Positions 54,159 to 62,390 of a stretch of DNA of 64,000 nt are shown here, one piece after another. Both the position numbers and the translations under genes were made by a program. How positions within the stretch are numbered: position 1 is the first letter of the stretch; the number at the start of each line of letters is the position of its first letter. The notes beneath the pieces were generated by a model. The model saw only the letters and a program-made list of their open reading frames with translations. It did no database searches and was not told where the DNA came from. This DNA is from a virus. Location: positions 1-64,000 of the IMG/VR virus record IMGVR_UViG_3300042470_001171, one strand, 5' to 3'.

Positions 54159-54888
54159 TGACCATGCAAAAGCCATAGTCAGCGCCAACTTTATCGCCTA
54201 AGTCTTGCAGTATTTCAACGACAGATGGATCCTGATCGGTCAGGTAGCGCACTGGCCCATCGACATCTGGGATCCCCCAGTAGGGCATCAGGAATGAGCC
54301 GCAGCTAGCTTCTATGCTGAACCCGGCAGACTCCATCATGGCGGTCATCTCGCTGAAGGTAAACTCTTTGACATGATCGTAGGAGCATAGAAAGTCGCCG
54401 TGGCCCAGAGCGCGATTGATACGCAGGTGGAGCGAGTCGCGGTTAGGGGTAGTTAGCACTAGCAGCCCGCCTGGGGCTAGCACCCGATGCCATTCCTTGA
54501 GCGCCCTGTCAGGCTCTAACAGGTGCTCGATGGCTTCCTTGGCGATGACGGTGTTGAAGGTGCCATCCTCAAAGTCAAGCTGGCATACATCACCCTGTTG
54601 GTAGCTAAATTCAGGAAATGCTTGCTGGGCTAGCGCGATAGCCACATCGCTAATGTCGATGCCCGTATAGTCAGCCAATGGATCCAAGTATGGCGCAGAG
54701 CCGCCCTGACCGCAGCATACTTCCAGGATCCGCCCTGGGTCATCGCCCAGGTAGGCCATTGTCTTTTGGTTGAGGTCTTCCATGCGGGCAATATCCCACA
54801 ATAGCTGCAGCGAATAGGCCGTATTGGTGTCATAGCGGCTATTCATCGATTCACGGATCTCTTCGGCTGTCTTTTCGCAGTATGTCAT
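54139..54888 (-). CDS. SAM-dependent methyltransferase (class I), reverse-strand moron
   Basis: 249 residues. Motif I RILEVCCGQGGSAPYLDPL (~53), DYTGIDISDVAI, FSYQQGDVCQLDFEDG, FNTVIAKEAIEHLLEPDRAL and LAPGGLLVLTTPNRDSLHL are classic methyltransferase-11/25 features; TPNRDSLHLRIN is common in sugar or lipid O-methylation enzymes. Sole leftward gene in the tail operon, overlapping its neighbour by 20 nt, so probably an independently expressed lysogenic gene. Confidence 0.85.
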   Translation of the reverse strand: MTYCEKTAEEIRESMNSRYDTNTAYSLQLLWDIARMEDLNQKTMAYLGDDPGRILEVCCGQGGSAPYLDPLADYTGIDISDVAIALAQQAFPEFSYQQGDVCQLDFEDGTFNTVIAKEAIEHLLEPDRALKEWHRVLAPGGLLVLTTPNRDSLHLRINRALGHGDFLCSYDHVKEFTFSEMTAMMESAGFSIEASCGSFLMPYWGIPDVDGPVRYLTDQDPSVVEILQDLGDKVGADYGFCMVIKARRR

Positions 54889-54920
54889 AGTCCCTCAAAA
54901 TGCTGCTTCCAGAATGCCCA

Positions 54921-54930
54921 GGGCACCCTA
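54921..54930 (+). promoter_or_regulatory. GGGCACCCTA element
   Basis: 26 nt before the ATG at 54956; restarts rightward transcription after the reverse-strand gene. Confidence 0.5.
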
Positions 54931-54955
54931 AGGCTGTGACCTAGGGACAACAACC

Positions 54956-56908
54956 ATGCCTGCATTGATCCGCAGCCGACGCATACGGGTATTTATTGGC
55001 GCTGACCAGCAGGACTGGAGTACATCGGCGGGCGAGTTCTTGCCCCAGTGGGATAGCCTGTCAGAGTCGGGGCTGATTACCATATCGGCAACGCTGGAAA
55101 TTCTCAAAGTTAGCACCAACCCAGAAAGCATCGACCCCCGCGACAACCCAACCCGTTGGCGGCCCGGCCAGCTCGTCAGGGTCGAGGTAGCCAATAGTGC
55201 TGGAGCCTATGTCGTCCACCCGATGGGGCGCTTGTTCTTGCTGGAAGAGCCAGAGTTCCCGGCACCGGGGGAGGGCATTGTGTTGGAGCTAGGCTGTCGG
55301 CTGGCTTGGCACAATACCTTTGAGTACGACGATGAAAAGACCGGGGTGACGCTGGCTGCTGAGCTAAATTCAGGATCGGTTGTCATCAACTTGCTTAAGG
55401 CAAACGAGATCCTGCAAGCTGACATGGCCATAACAACGAACTGGCCCTATGGCGTAGTCAACCCAGACGGTAAAGGGCCGGGCGGCAGTTTTATTCAGCA
55501 AGCAGGCGAGATCGCCTACAGCAATGACTACCGGTTTTTGTACCAGAACACGGCAGGAACAGTGGTGGCTGGCCAGCTTAGCCTAGCCATAGCCAGCCCG
55601 ACAGCAACCATCACCCTGGGCACCAACGACGTGGCCTACCAAGCTGTGAAGACCGAGGGTAGTCCGCCAGACCAGATCAAGGTGGCGGGGTCAGGTGTTG
55701 TTAAGACCCGACTCAGGTATCCGATTGTTGATGTGGTGACAGTAGAAGGGGATAAGAGTCTTTATAAATACAGCAACTTTTTTGGGATTCAGACATGTGC
55801 CGGAGAAGGCACTATAGGCAGAACCACTACAAAAGTAGACCGCACGAAAAACGGAGCGCTGACCAATGAGGTAACAATTGTTCGTGAAGAAGGCATAACT
55901 GCTGGTGTTTCTAAAGATCCGGCAGTCGGGGCTAGTGGTCTTGCTGTTTGCGACTTAAGGAAATGGAAAACTACAACGACAACAAAAACGTTCAATGGTG
56001 CTAAGTTTGGCAGGCTAGAGCAGGAGATCCAGGAGATAGATCAAGAGCGTTTTACATATTTTGTTAGACAGGATGGGAGTTCTCAGATCGGATTTGTTGA
56101 TCTAGTCGGCAGGACGACCACAACTTACACTTACACTCAAGGCGAAACCGTTGAGCGCATAGAACGAGTCGAGGAGCAGATTCGATATTTGGTTGATGGA
56201 ACTTTGCAAAATCAACCTCCCTTTGAAACACCCAATACTCAACTTGTCGAAGTAAAGCGCGAGATTGACACATGGGAAAAGGTTGGCAAAGACACTTGGA
56301 AGAAAAGCCGCACTGAAAAGTATCCTCGCAAGTACAAGGACAATAACCCAGAAGGCGGTAGCGGAGCGCCGATCACCAGCAGCACTACGACGGTCAGCAA
56401 TTCTGGCGAGACGCAGCCACCCCGGGCTGAGCTTTTGGATGATGAATATTCCTTTGAAGATGTTGAATACCAGGCCACCATCAACTATACCCAGCCTGGC
56501 GGTGGCAGTGGCCGCACCAGAAAGCGGCTCTATGCCCTTCCCTATGGCTTCAGTCAGGCCCAGTGTGAAACCATGGCGCAGCTACACCTAAAGCTGATTG
56601 CAGGCCGCCACAGGGCCGCTATCGTCGAGCTACCGGTCACCGATGCACTGCTGACCGCGCCGCCCTTGTTTCCCTTCAATGTAGTAGAACCATCCGGGCG
56701 GATCTTGCACTACCGAGCCGATAGCGTCACCTGGGAGCATACGGTGGATACTTGCAAGGTGGCGGTGTCTGGCATCCTGGTGGGCACCACGCCAGCCCCG
56801 ACAGTGGGCAACCCCACCCCTGACCCAGAGCCCATCACTGGCACCATCGTGGTGGCTAATGCTGTGCCGGTCGAGGCCTCCGGCATTCAGGTGTTTGCCA
56901 CAGTATAA
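54956..56908 (+). CDS. Large minor tail / baseplate hub protein
   Basis: 650 residues. N-terminal part IRSRRIRVFIGADQQDWSTS, LTISATLEILKVSTNPESID-type block and WRPGQLVRVEVANSAG resembles hub proteins that close the tail tip. Residues ~255-500 are in AT-richer DNA and Thr/Lys-rich (KWKTTTTTKTFNGAKFG, EQEIQEIDQERFTYFVRQDG), suggesting an exchanged domain. The C-terminal part returns to the usual composition. Follows the distal tail genes. Confidence 0.65.
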   Translation: MPALIRSRRIRVFIGADQQDWSTSAGEFLPQWDSLSESGLITISATLEILKVSTNPESIDPRDNPTRWRPGQLVRVEVANSAGAYVVHPMGRLFLLEEPEFPAPGEGIVLELGCRLAWHNTFEYDDEKTGVTLAAELNSGSVVINLLKANEILQADMAITTNWPYGVVNPDGKGPGGSFIQQAGEIAYSNDYRFLYQNTAGTVVAGQLSLAIASPTATITLGTNDVAYQAVKTEGSPPDQIKVAGSGVVKTRLRYPIVDVVTVEGDKSLYKYSNFFGIQTCAGEGTIGRTTTKVDRTKNGALTNEVTIVREEGITAGVSKDPAVGASGLAVCDLRKWKTTTTTKTFNGAKFGRLEQEIQEIDQERFTYFVRQDGSSQIGFVDLVGRTTTTYTYTQGETVERIERVEEQIRYLVDGTLQNQPPFETPNTQLVEVKREIDTWEKVGKDTWKKSRTEKYPRKYKDNNPEGGSGAPITSSTTTVSNSGETQPPRAELLDDEYSFEDVEYQATINYTQPGGGSGRTRKRLYALPYGFSQAQCETMAQLHLKLIAGRHRAAIVELPVTDALLTAPPLFPFNVVEPSGRILHYRADSVTWEHTVDTCKVAVSGILVGTTPAPTVGNPTPDPEPITGTIVVANAVPVEASGIQVFATV

Positions 56909-56970
56909 AAAACCCCCAGCATTTCCCAAGGTGCTGAGGGCTGAGAGTTAGGAGTTCGTGTGCAGGGCAC
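56906..56970 (-). ncRNA. Candidate small RNA, ~65 nt
   Basis: Starts ~56970, after a perfect promoter, and ends at a hairpin CCCTCAGCACCTTGGGAAAT-GCTGGGGG with TTTTTT (56912-56907). No coding capacity. It is antisense to the last codon and the 3' flank of the hub gene. Confidence 0.55.
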
Positions 56971-56976
56971 AACCCA

Positions 56977-57005
56977 ACTATAAACCGTAGGCTAGTGGCT
57001 GTCAA
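56977..57005 (-). promoter_or_regulatory. Promoter of the candidate small RNA
   Basis: Minus strand -35 TTGACA 57005-57000, 17-nt spacer, -10 TATAGT 56982-56977. The -10 lies inside a dispersed element (AACCCAACTATAAACC, 56971-56986), so that element's binding protein would control it. Confidence 0.7.
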
Positions 57006-57011
57006 CCGGCT

Positions 57012-57021
57012 GGGCACCCTA
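57012..57021 (+). promoter_or_regulatory. GGGCACCCTA element before the lysis genes
   Basis: Reads GGGCACCCTATAGC, 24 nt before the ATG of the small membrane gene. Confidence 0.5.
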
Positions 57022-57044
57022 TAGCTAGCTAGCCCGGTCCAGTC

Positions 57045-57200
57045 ATGCGCACAGTTGCCATACTGCTAACCATCGTTATCGCTGCCACCTGGATCCAAGA
57101 TGCAGCCCGGAGACGTTCAGGTAGTGGCCGTCGAGTTTACCTTAGCCAGGAGAACCCATGGAACGCCCCACTCTTACCATTGCCGTCGATACCTACCTGA
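57045..57200 (+). CDS. Small membrane protein, holin/spanin-like candidate
   Basis: 51 residues: MRTVAILLTIVIAATWIQDA, then basic ARRRSGSGRR and a Pro-rich tail. One N-terminal membrane segment followed by positive charge. It precedes and overlaps the lysin gene in another frame, the usual place for lysis partners. Short and without a strong ribosome site. Confidence 0.4.
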   Translation: MRTVAILLTIVIAATWIQDAARRRSGSGRRVYLSQENPWNAPLLPLPSIPT

Positions 57201-57910
57201 AGCCGTTGCCTGAGCCAGCGGCTAGCTTTGAGGTTGAAGAAATTGCCAAGGTGCTGAAGGGCACCGTGATCCCGATCCTGGCCTATCGTCAAGAGCATGG
57301 CCATATCTGCTTCACCGTCGATGCCACTGGCTTCAACCTAGCCACCCTCCACCCATCTCGCAAAAATACCTGGTGGGTCTATGCTCAGCATTGCCTGGAC
57401 CCCCAAGGCCATGGCGCTGACAATGACCCCAAGGATACCCCCAGCGATACCGCCAAGGGCTATGGCATCGTCCTGCCAGGGTTCACTGGCAACTACTACA
57501 GCACCGACCCAATTGGCCTAAAAAGCCAGAGCTTTACCTGGGGTGAAGCGCTCCATGTCGATAGCGCTGGCAGCTACCGGCAACCTGCTAACCCGGATGT
57601 GGTCTACAAAATTATCAAGATCGCTGAGGTAATGCAGAATGTGCGTGGCCTATTCGGCGGCGCACCAGTCGTGGTTAACTCCTGGTACCGGGATCCAGTG
57701 ACTAACCGTAGGGTGGGCGGTGCCAGCCAGAGTCGGCATATGGTTGGCGATGCGGTTGACTTTCACATCCCTGGTGTATCGTTGGTGGATGTGTATAATC
57801 GTTTGGATCCATGGTGGGCTAGTCGAGGCGGGCTAGCCCGGGGCCAGGGTTTTGTGCATATTGATGGCCGGGGCTACCGGGCTCGATGGACCTATCCAGG
57901 GGTGAACTAA
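57158..57910 (+). CDS. Endolysin, M15-type zinc peptidase
   Basis: 250 residues, CCAGGAG before ATG. The C-terminal M15/peptidase domain has VVVNSWYRDPVTNRRVGGA, SQSRHMVGDAVDFHIPG (His and Asp zinc ligands, ~194-201) and GQGFVHIDGRGYRARW (third ligand, ~232). This family cuts peptidoglycan stem peptides. The N-terminal ~110 residues (VDTYLKPLPEPAASFEVEEI, GHICFTVDATGFNLATL) are probably a separate substrate-binding module. Confidence 0.85.
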   Translation: MERPTLTIAVDTYLKPLPEPAASFEVEEIAKVLKGTVIPILAYRQEHGHICFTVDATGFNLATLHPSRKNTWWVYAQHCLDPQGHGADNDPKDTPSDTAKGYGIVLPGFTGNYYSTDPIGLKSQSFTWGEALHVDSAGSYRQPANPDVVYKIIKIAEVMQNVRGLFGGAPVVVNSWYRDPVTNRRVGGASQSRHMVGDAVDFHIPGVSLVDVYNRLDPWWASRGGLARGQGFVHIDGRGYRARWTYPGVN

Positions 57911-58096
57911 ATGGTACCAAGACAGGCAATTGTCACCAAGACCGATGGCACGGCTGTACGGGGCCTTGCCCAGATCCAGGGACAGCGGCTGATCATCCAT
58001 GGCCCGGATGGCGCGTGGTATAACTACGCACTCAAGGACTGTACGATCATCTGGGATCCAGAGCGCAGGCGTAGTAGTGGGAACACTAAGGCATAA
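57911..58096 (+). CDS. Small hypothetical protein after the lysin
   Basis: 61 residues, ATG directly after the lysin stop. Beta-type: MVPRQAIVTKTDGTAVRGLA, QGQRLIIHGPDGAWYNYAL. Function unknown; probable virion or lysis accessory. Confidence 0.55.
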   Translation: MVPRQAIVTKTDGTAVRGLAQIQGQRLIIHGPDGAWYNYALKDCTIIWDPERRRSSGNTKA

Positions 58097-58108
58097 ACGG
58101 GGACTGAT

Positions 58109-59464
58109 ATGCCAGAGGTTGAACATAATATCCTGACTGGGGCCCAGCTCCATAGCTCGAAAGTGGTGACTTTCACCGGCGATCCGTCTAGCTATGTGCC
58201 AACTGAGGCAGGTATCCTGGTGCAATGCTTGACGGCACCCAATGCAGGTAAGCTGTACCGCACTACGGGCACTACTGCAGGGGCGCTAATGTCGGGCAGT
58301 GCCGCCGACGGCCAGGCGGCAACGGTAAGCATTGGCACCATCACCACTGGCAGCGCTGGCAGCAATGCCACAGTCACCAACAGCGGCACCACATCAGCGG
58401 CGGTGCTAGACTTCACCATCCCCCGGGGCGACGCGGGGGCCGGGGCCTTTGGCATCCGCTATACCTTCAGCACTAGCACCAGCAGCGGGCCTGGGGCTGG
58501 CCTGCTACGGCTTAACAATGCCAGCCCAGCCAGTGCCACCCAGCTTTATGTCAGCGAGACGGACCGCAATGGGGCGGCTATCGCTAGCCTGCTTGGCACC
58601 ATCGCCAATGGTAGCCCGATCCAGATCCTAGACGAGTCGGATCCATTGGCCTTTGCCTATTACACTGTCACCTCCTCCACAGACAACGGCACAGACCGCA
58701 CCCTAGCAGTGACCCATGTGGCCAGCAATGGCACCCTAGCAGGCGGGGTGACGCTGACCTGGGGGGTAGCTGGGGCGGCTGGATCGTCTGCGACCTCTGG
58801 CTTTGGCTTTAAGTACAGCTTCAATAGCACCACCACTAGCGGGCCAGCGGCGGGCCAGGTGCGGCTGAATAATGCAGCGTCTGCCAGCGCTACCCAGGTA
58901 TTTATTCACGAGACGGACCGCAACAGCAAGGCCATGGCCAGCCTGCTTAACTTGGTTGGGGCTGGGTCTGGCCTTCTGCTGGTCAGCGAGTCAGACCCCA
59001 GTCAGTATGCCTACTACACCGTCACCAGTAGCACCGATAACGGCAATGACCGGACGCTGGCGGTTGCCCATGTGGCCAGCAATGGCACGCTGAGCGGCAA
59101 CGTGACAGTCTCTATCGCTGGGGGCGGGACTGGCGGAGTCCAGGGCATCGGCACCGCATCGCCCCTAAACAGCATTACGCCCTTAGCCGCAAATTCGCTC
59201 TACGTCCAACGGACAACTGTTTTGAGCGATGCTCAGGGCGCTAGGGAAGTAGTCTGGGTGGCCACCGGCACCACTAGCGCTAGCTGGGTTGTGGCCTCAT
59301 CCAGTGCCATTCGGCGCAACAGTACTAGCAATCCTAATACAGTAGTGACGGCTAACTTTGCTGGCCAGTTTCTGATCAACTATGCCGTTGACATCTACGG
59401 CAATTCGACGGCGGCAACCCTTTATGTGTCAGGCAGTGGAGCAACGTCATGGTATGCCGTATAG
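58109..59464 (+). CDS. Tail fibre protein with duplicated module
   Basis: 451 residues. N-terminal fibre-like region with Gly/Ala/Ser collagen-type stretch near 90-115 (TIPRGDAGAGAFG). Two copies of a ~120-residue module follow: RYTFSTSTSSGPGAGLLRLN... and KYSFNSTTTSGPAAGQVRLN..., each ending YTVTSSTDNG..RTLAV.HVASNGTL. C-terminal small beta domain. Position after the lysin and before a glycosyltransferase fits a receptor-binding fibre. Confidence 0.7.
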   Translation: MPEVEHNILTGAQLHSSKVVTFTGDPSSYVPTEAGILVQCLTAPNAGKLYRTTGTTAGALMSGSAADGQAATVSIGTITTGSAGSNATVTNSGTTSAAVLDFTIPRGDAGAGAFGIRYTFSTSTSSGPGAGLLRLNNASPASATQLYVSETDRNGAAIASLLGTIANGSPIQILDESDPLAFAYYTVTSSTDNGTDRTLAVTHVASNGTLAGGVTLTWGVAGAAGSSATSGFGFKYSFNSTTTSGPAAGQVRLNNAASASATQVFIHETDRNSKAMASLLNLVGAGSGLLLVSESDPSQYAYYTVTSSTDNGNDRTLAVAHVASNGTLSGNVTVSIAGGGTGGVQGIGTASPLNSITPLAANSLYVQRTTVLSDAQGAREVVWVATGTTSASWVVASSSAIRRNSTSNPNTVVTANFAGQFLINYAVDIYGNSTAATLYVSGSGATSWYAV

Positions 59465-60402
59465 CCTTCATGCGCTACCCGGCACCAGATCGGCGGGTGG
59501 CAGGTCGGTACATCTCAACCAGGGAATTGGTTAGGGGCCTTAACGATATTGGCGTGCAAGCGTTCTATAGCCGTGATTCAGACGTTAAGGCAGATTACTA
59601 TGCTGTCGATTGCCTGGATGAAATTAAATGGCTACCCAAGGCAGATCCGGCCCAGCGCATTGCCTGGATCCGTCGGGATGTGTACCGACTGACTGCCCGG
59701 CCAGCTATTGATGGGGTTGGCCATTTGTTTGCTAGCAGTCAGTTTGTCGCCAATGCCTGGACCCAGTACCCGGTCACAGTTCTGCCAGATCCGGTCTATG
59801 TGCCACGGTGGATTCGCCCACATTTCCGCAGCGGTGTGTTGTATGTTGGTCGGGTGTGCCGCAGCAAGGGGATCCCATTATTGCTGCAAGCCATGAAGTT
59901 TCTTAACCCACGCTGGCGGCTTACCATTGCCGGGCCAATGGTTGAGGACTTTGGCCCCATGGTAGAAAACTATAACTTAGCGCGGCAGGTAAAGTTCATC
60001 GGCGAGCTAAGGCAGTGGCAGGTTGGGCGGCTGTATCGACAGGCAGAGTGTGTGGTGGTGCCTAGCCAGTTTGAGCCATTTGGGCGGGCCATTGTCGAGG
60101 CATGGGCGAACGGTTGTACGCCTATTGCTATCGCTGGCAGTGGTGGCCCCCAAGAAATTATGGGCGAGATGGGGCGGTATCCATACTTGATAGACCACAA
60201 CCCCATGCGACTAGCCGGAGCGATCCGCGAGGTCACCGACAATGGTCGGCGGCTTAGCTATGGCCATTGTCGCCAGCTAGCCCAGCCCTATGATCGACGC
60301 ATTATTGCCCAGCGTTTTATGGAGGCCCTAAATGGCAACCCAACCCATCACCAGCCGGGTGCTGAACAGCCAACAACAACGCCTAGAGGGCCAGCAGGCT
60401 AG
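59449..60402 (+). CDS. GT4-type glycosyltransferase
   Basis: 317 residues, starting within the fibre gene's end. GT-B fold landmarks: LYVGRVCRSKGIPLLLQAMK, WRLTIAGPMVEDFGP, VKFIGELRQWQVGRLYRQAE and the E-x7-E motif SQFEPFGRAIVEAWANG (~208), then PIAIAGSGGPQEIMG. Transfers sugar from a nucleotide donor. In a fibre operon it may glycosylate virion proteins or alter host surface glycans to exclude other phages. Confidence 0.85.
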   Translation: MVCRIAFMRYPAPDRRVAGRYISTRELVRGLNDIGVQAFYSRDSDVKADYYAVDCLDEIKWLPKADPAQRIAWIRRDVYRLTARPAIDGVGHLFASSQFVANAWTQYPVTVLPDPVYVPRWIRPHFRSGVLYVGRVCRSKGIPLLLQAMKFLNPRWRLTIAGPMVEDFGPMVENYNLARQVKFIGELRQWQVGRLYRQAECVVVPSQFEPFGRAIVEAWANGCTPIAIAGSGGPQEIMGEMGRYPYLIDHNPMRLAGAIREVTDNGRRLSYGHCRQLAQPYDRRIIAQRFMEALNGNPTHHQPGAEQPTTTPRGPAG

Positions 60403-61207
60403 CCAGTCGGCCAGTGCTGACCAGGCCCAGCGCACGGCCATCTATGACGGTGGCGGCAACTATCGCACCGTTGGCGCAGCCGGCAGCTACCGCCCCAAGG
60501 GAACGGTCACCTCTGGCGGGGTGCCGGTCGGCCAAGCAGTGCCAGCCAACAATGGTTTGGTTGGTGGTATGCCTGCTAGCTTTGGCGGCGATGCCCAAGC
60601 CATCCGCGACCTACGGGAACGCCTAGCCCAGGTCGCTGAGGAGCGAGGCTTCCAGGCATGGCAGGGCGACCCCAACACCCAAGGCCAGGGCGAGACACCC
60701 CTAGCGGCTAGGTACTTGTTTGACCGCTACCTAGACCGCGATACCATGACGCTGTACTACTGGCAGCAGTCGAGTGCTAACACAGGCGGCAGGTGGATCC
60801 CGGTTGCCTCTGGCCTGGACTCGCTGAGCGGCGGCATCGAAACGCCAGCGGTTAAGCAATACCCGTTGATCACCTACAACGATGAGCCACGCAAGATCAT
60901 GGCGTTGCACTTGCGGGTCAATGCGGATCCAGTCGTTGTGGCTAGTGTGACTCAAGGCGCTGGGGCTAGTACATTAGCTTGGACGGTCACCCAAAATAAC
61001 CAGCAGGTAAACCGCACCATCACGGCTACGCTGTTAGTCGATACCGCCAATGGCCAGAACCAGCCAGTAACCCTAGGCACCACGATCTTAGAGCTTGGCA
61101 GCCTGCTAAAGCTAGGCTTGACCGGCGTTACTGTCGGGCCTGAACTGCTGTCGTTTACGGTGCAGTTTCAGTCAGCAGCCTTTGATCTGGCCATGGAGGA
61201 AGAGTAG
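60332..61207 (+). CDS. Hypothetical virion protein
   Basis: 291 residues, overlapping the glycosyltransferase by 71 nt in another frame. N-terminus Gln/Ser-rich and helical (ITSRVLNSQQQRLEGQQASQ), then a middle with YLFDRYLDRDTMTLYYWQQS and a C-terminal beta domain (LHLRVNADPVVVASVTQGAG, LLSFTVQFQSAAFDLAMEEE). Probably a baseplate or fibre-attachment protein. Confidence 0.6.
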   Translation: MATQPITSRVLNSQQQRLEGQQASQSASADQAQRTAIYDGGGNYRTVGAAGSYRPKGTVTSGGVPVGQAVPANNGLVGGMPASFGGDAQAIRDLRERLAQVAEERGFQAWQGDPNTQGQGETPLAARYLFDRYLDRDTMTLYYWQQSSANTGGRWIPVASGLDSLSGGIETPAVKQYPLITYNDEPRKIMALHLRVNADPVVVASVTQGAGASTLAWTVTQNNQQVNRTITATLLVDTANGQNQPVTLGTTILELGSLLKLGLTGVTVGPELLSFTVQFQSAAFDLAMEEE

Positions 61208-61209
61208 GC

Positions 61210-62286
61210 ATGGGTAGGCAGCTAGGCTGGGTATGGTTTGGGGCGAGAGGGGCTAGGATCTATTGTGTTCCGTATTTTAATACCGCAGGAAATCAGTTTG
61301 GGATTGTAAACACAGGGTCAAACACATTGACGCTAACGACATTAGGCGCTAACCCTGGAATAGATTACTATTGGTTTAGATCTGTATCTGTAGGCAGGAA
61401 AGTTTATGCCTTGCCAACAACGCGCTTTTTTGGCACTAGTGATTATGAGTTTGGAATTATAGATACAGACACAGATACATTAACAATAACTGCGTTAGGC
61501 CTTAATCCGGGGATAGATTACTTTTGGATAGGCGTTTCAGCTGTAGGCACTAGGATTTATTGTATACCAAGCTCTGCTAGTGCAGGTAATCTATTTGGAA
61601 TAATAGACACAGAGACGGACACATTAACGTTATCAGCATTAGGGCTGGACGATCAGACAAGCTATAGATGGGGTGTTTCGGCGGCAGTAGCTACAAGGAT
61701 TTATTGTATTCCAGATTTTAACGTAGGGGCGAACCAGTTTGGAATTATAAACACGGAAACAAACACAATAGAGTTGACAACATTAGGAGTTTCACTTAAT
61801 GAGAATCATTGGTGGGAAACAATTCAGGCTGTAGGCACCAAGATCTACTGCATTCCTTATATTAATGCAAAGGGAAATTTATTTGGCATTATAGACACAG
61901 AAGCCAATATATTAACTTTAACGACACTAGGATTAAGCTCTGCCGTAGGGTACGCATGGATTGCTTCTGCAGTTGTAGGTACAAAAATTTATTGTATTCC
62001 ACAGCGCAACCTCGGAGGAAATCAGTTCGGCATCATAGACACAGAAACAAACACATTGACACTAACGACATTAGGTGCAGATCCTGCAATAAGTTATGGG
62101 TGGAGCGCATCTGCGGTCGTAGACAAGAAAATCTACTGTATCCCGACTCTGAACATTTTTAATGGAGGAAATCAGTTTGGGATTATAGACACAGAGACAA
62201 ACACATTGACGCTGACAACACTAGGCGAAAATTCTCAAGACGACTATCGCTGGTGGTCAGCTGTTGCAGTTCAGACCCAATCCTAA
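61210..62286 (+). CDS. Beta-propeller-like repeat protein (AT-rich)
   Basis: 358 residues made of seven ~47-50-residue repeats with the pattern VGTKIYCIP....GNQFGIIDTE then TNTLTLTTLG and an aromatic YxW. Seven blades suit a propeller. The DNA is clearly AT-richer than its surroundings, indicating recent acquisition. Unrelated in sequence to the YVTN propeller at 1 kb. Likely a receptor- or glycan-binding appendage. Confidence 0.7.
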   Translation: MGRQLGWVWFGARGARIYCVPYFNTAGNQFGIVNTGSNTLTLTTLGANPGIDYYWFRSVSVGRKVYALPTTRFFGTSDYEFGIIDTDTDTLTITALGLNPGIDYFWIGVSAVGTRIYCIPSSASAGNLFGIIDTETDTLTLSALGLDDQTSYRWGVSAAVATRIYCIPDFNVGANQFGIINTETNTIELTTLGVSLNENHWWETIQAVGTKIYCIPYINAKGNLFGIIDTEANILTLTTLGLSSAVGYAWIASAVVGTKIYCIPQRNLGGNQFGIIDTETNTLTLTTLGADPAISYGWSASAVVDKKIYCIPTLNIFNGGNQFGIIDTETNTLTLTTLGENSQDDYRWWSAVAVQTQS

Positions 62287-62390
62287 CCCCCACTCCAGTA
62301 CCGCCATGACACATCCTCTTTGCAGGTTATGTCATGGCACCCCTAGCCAGGGTCGCCATAGTAGGCTAGTCATGGGGGAGGGCGTAACCC

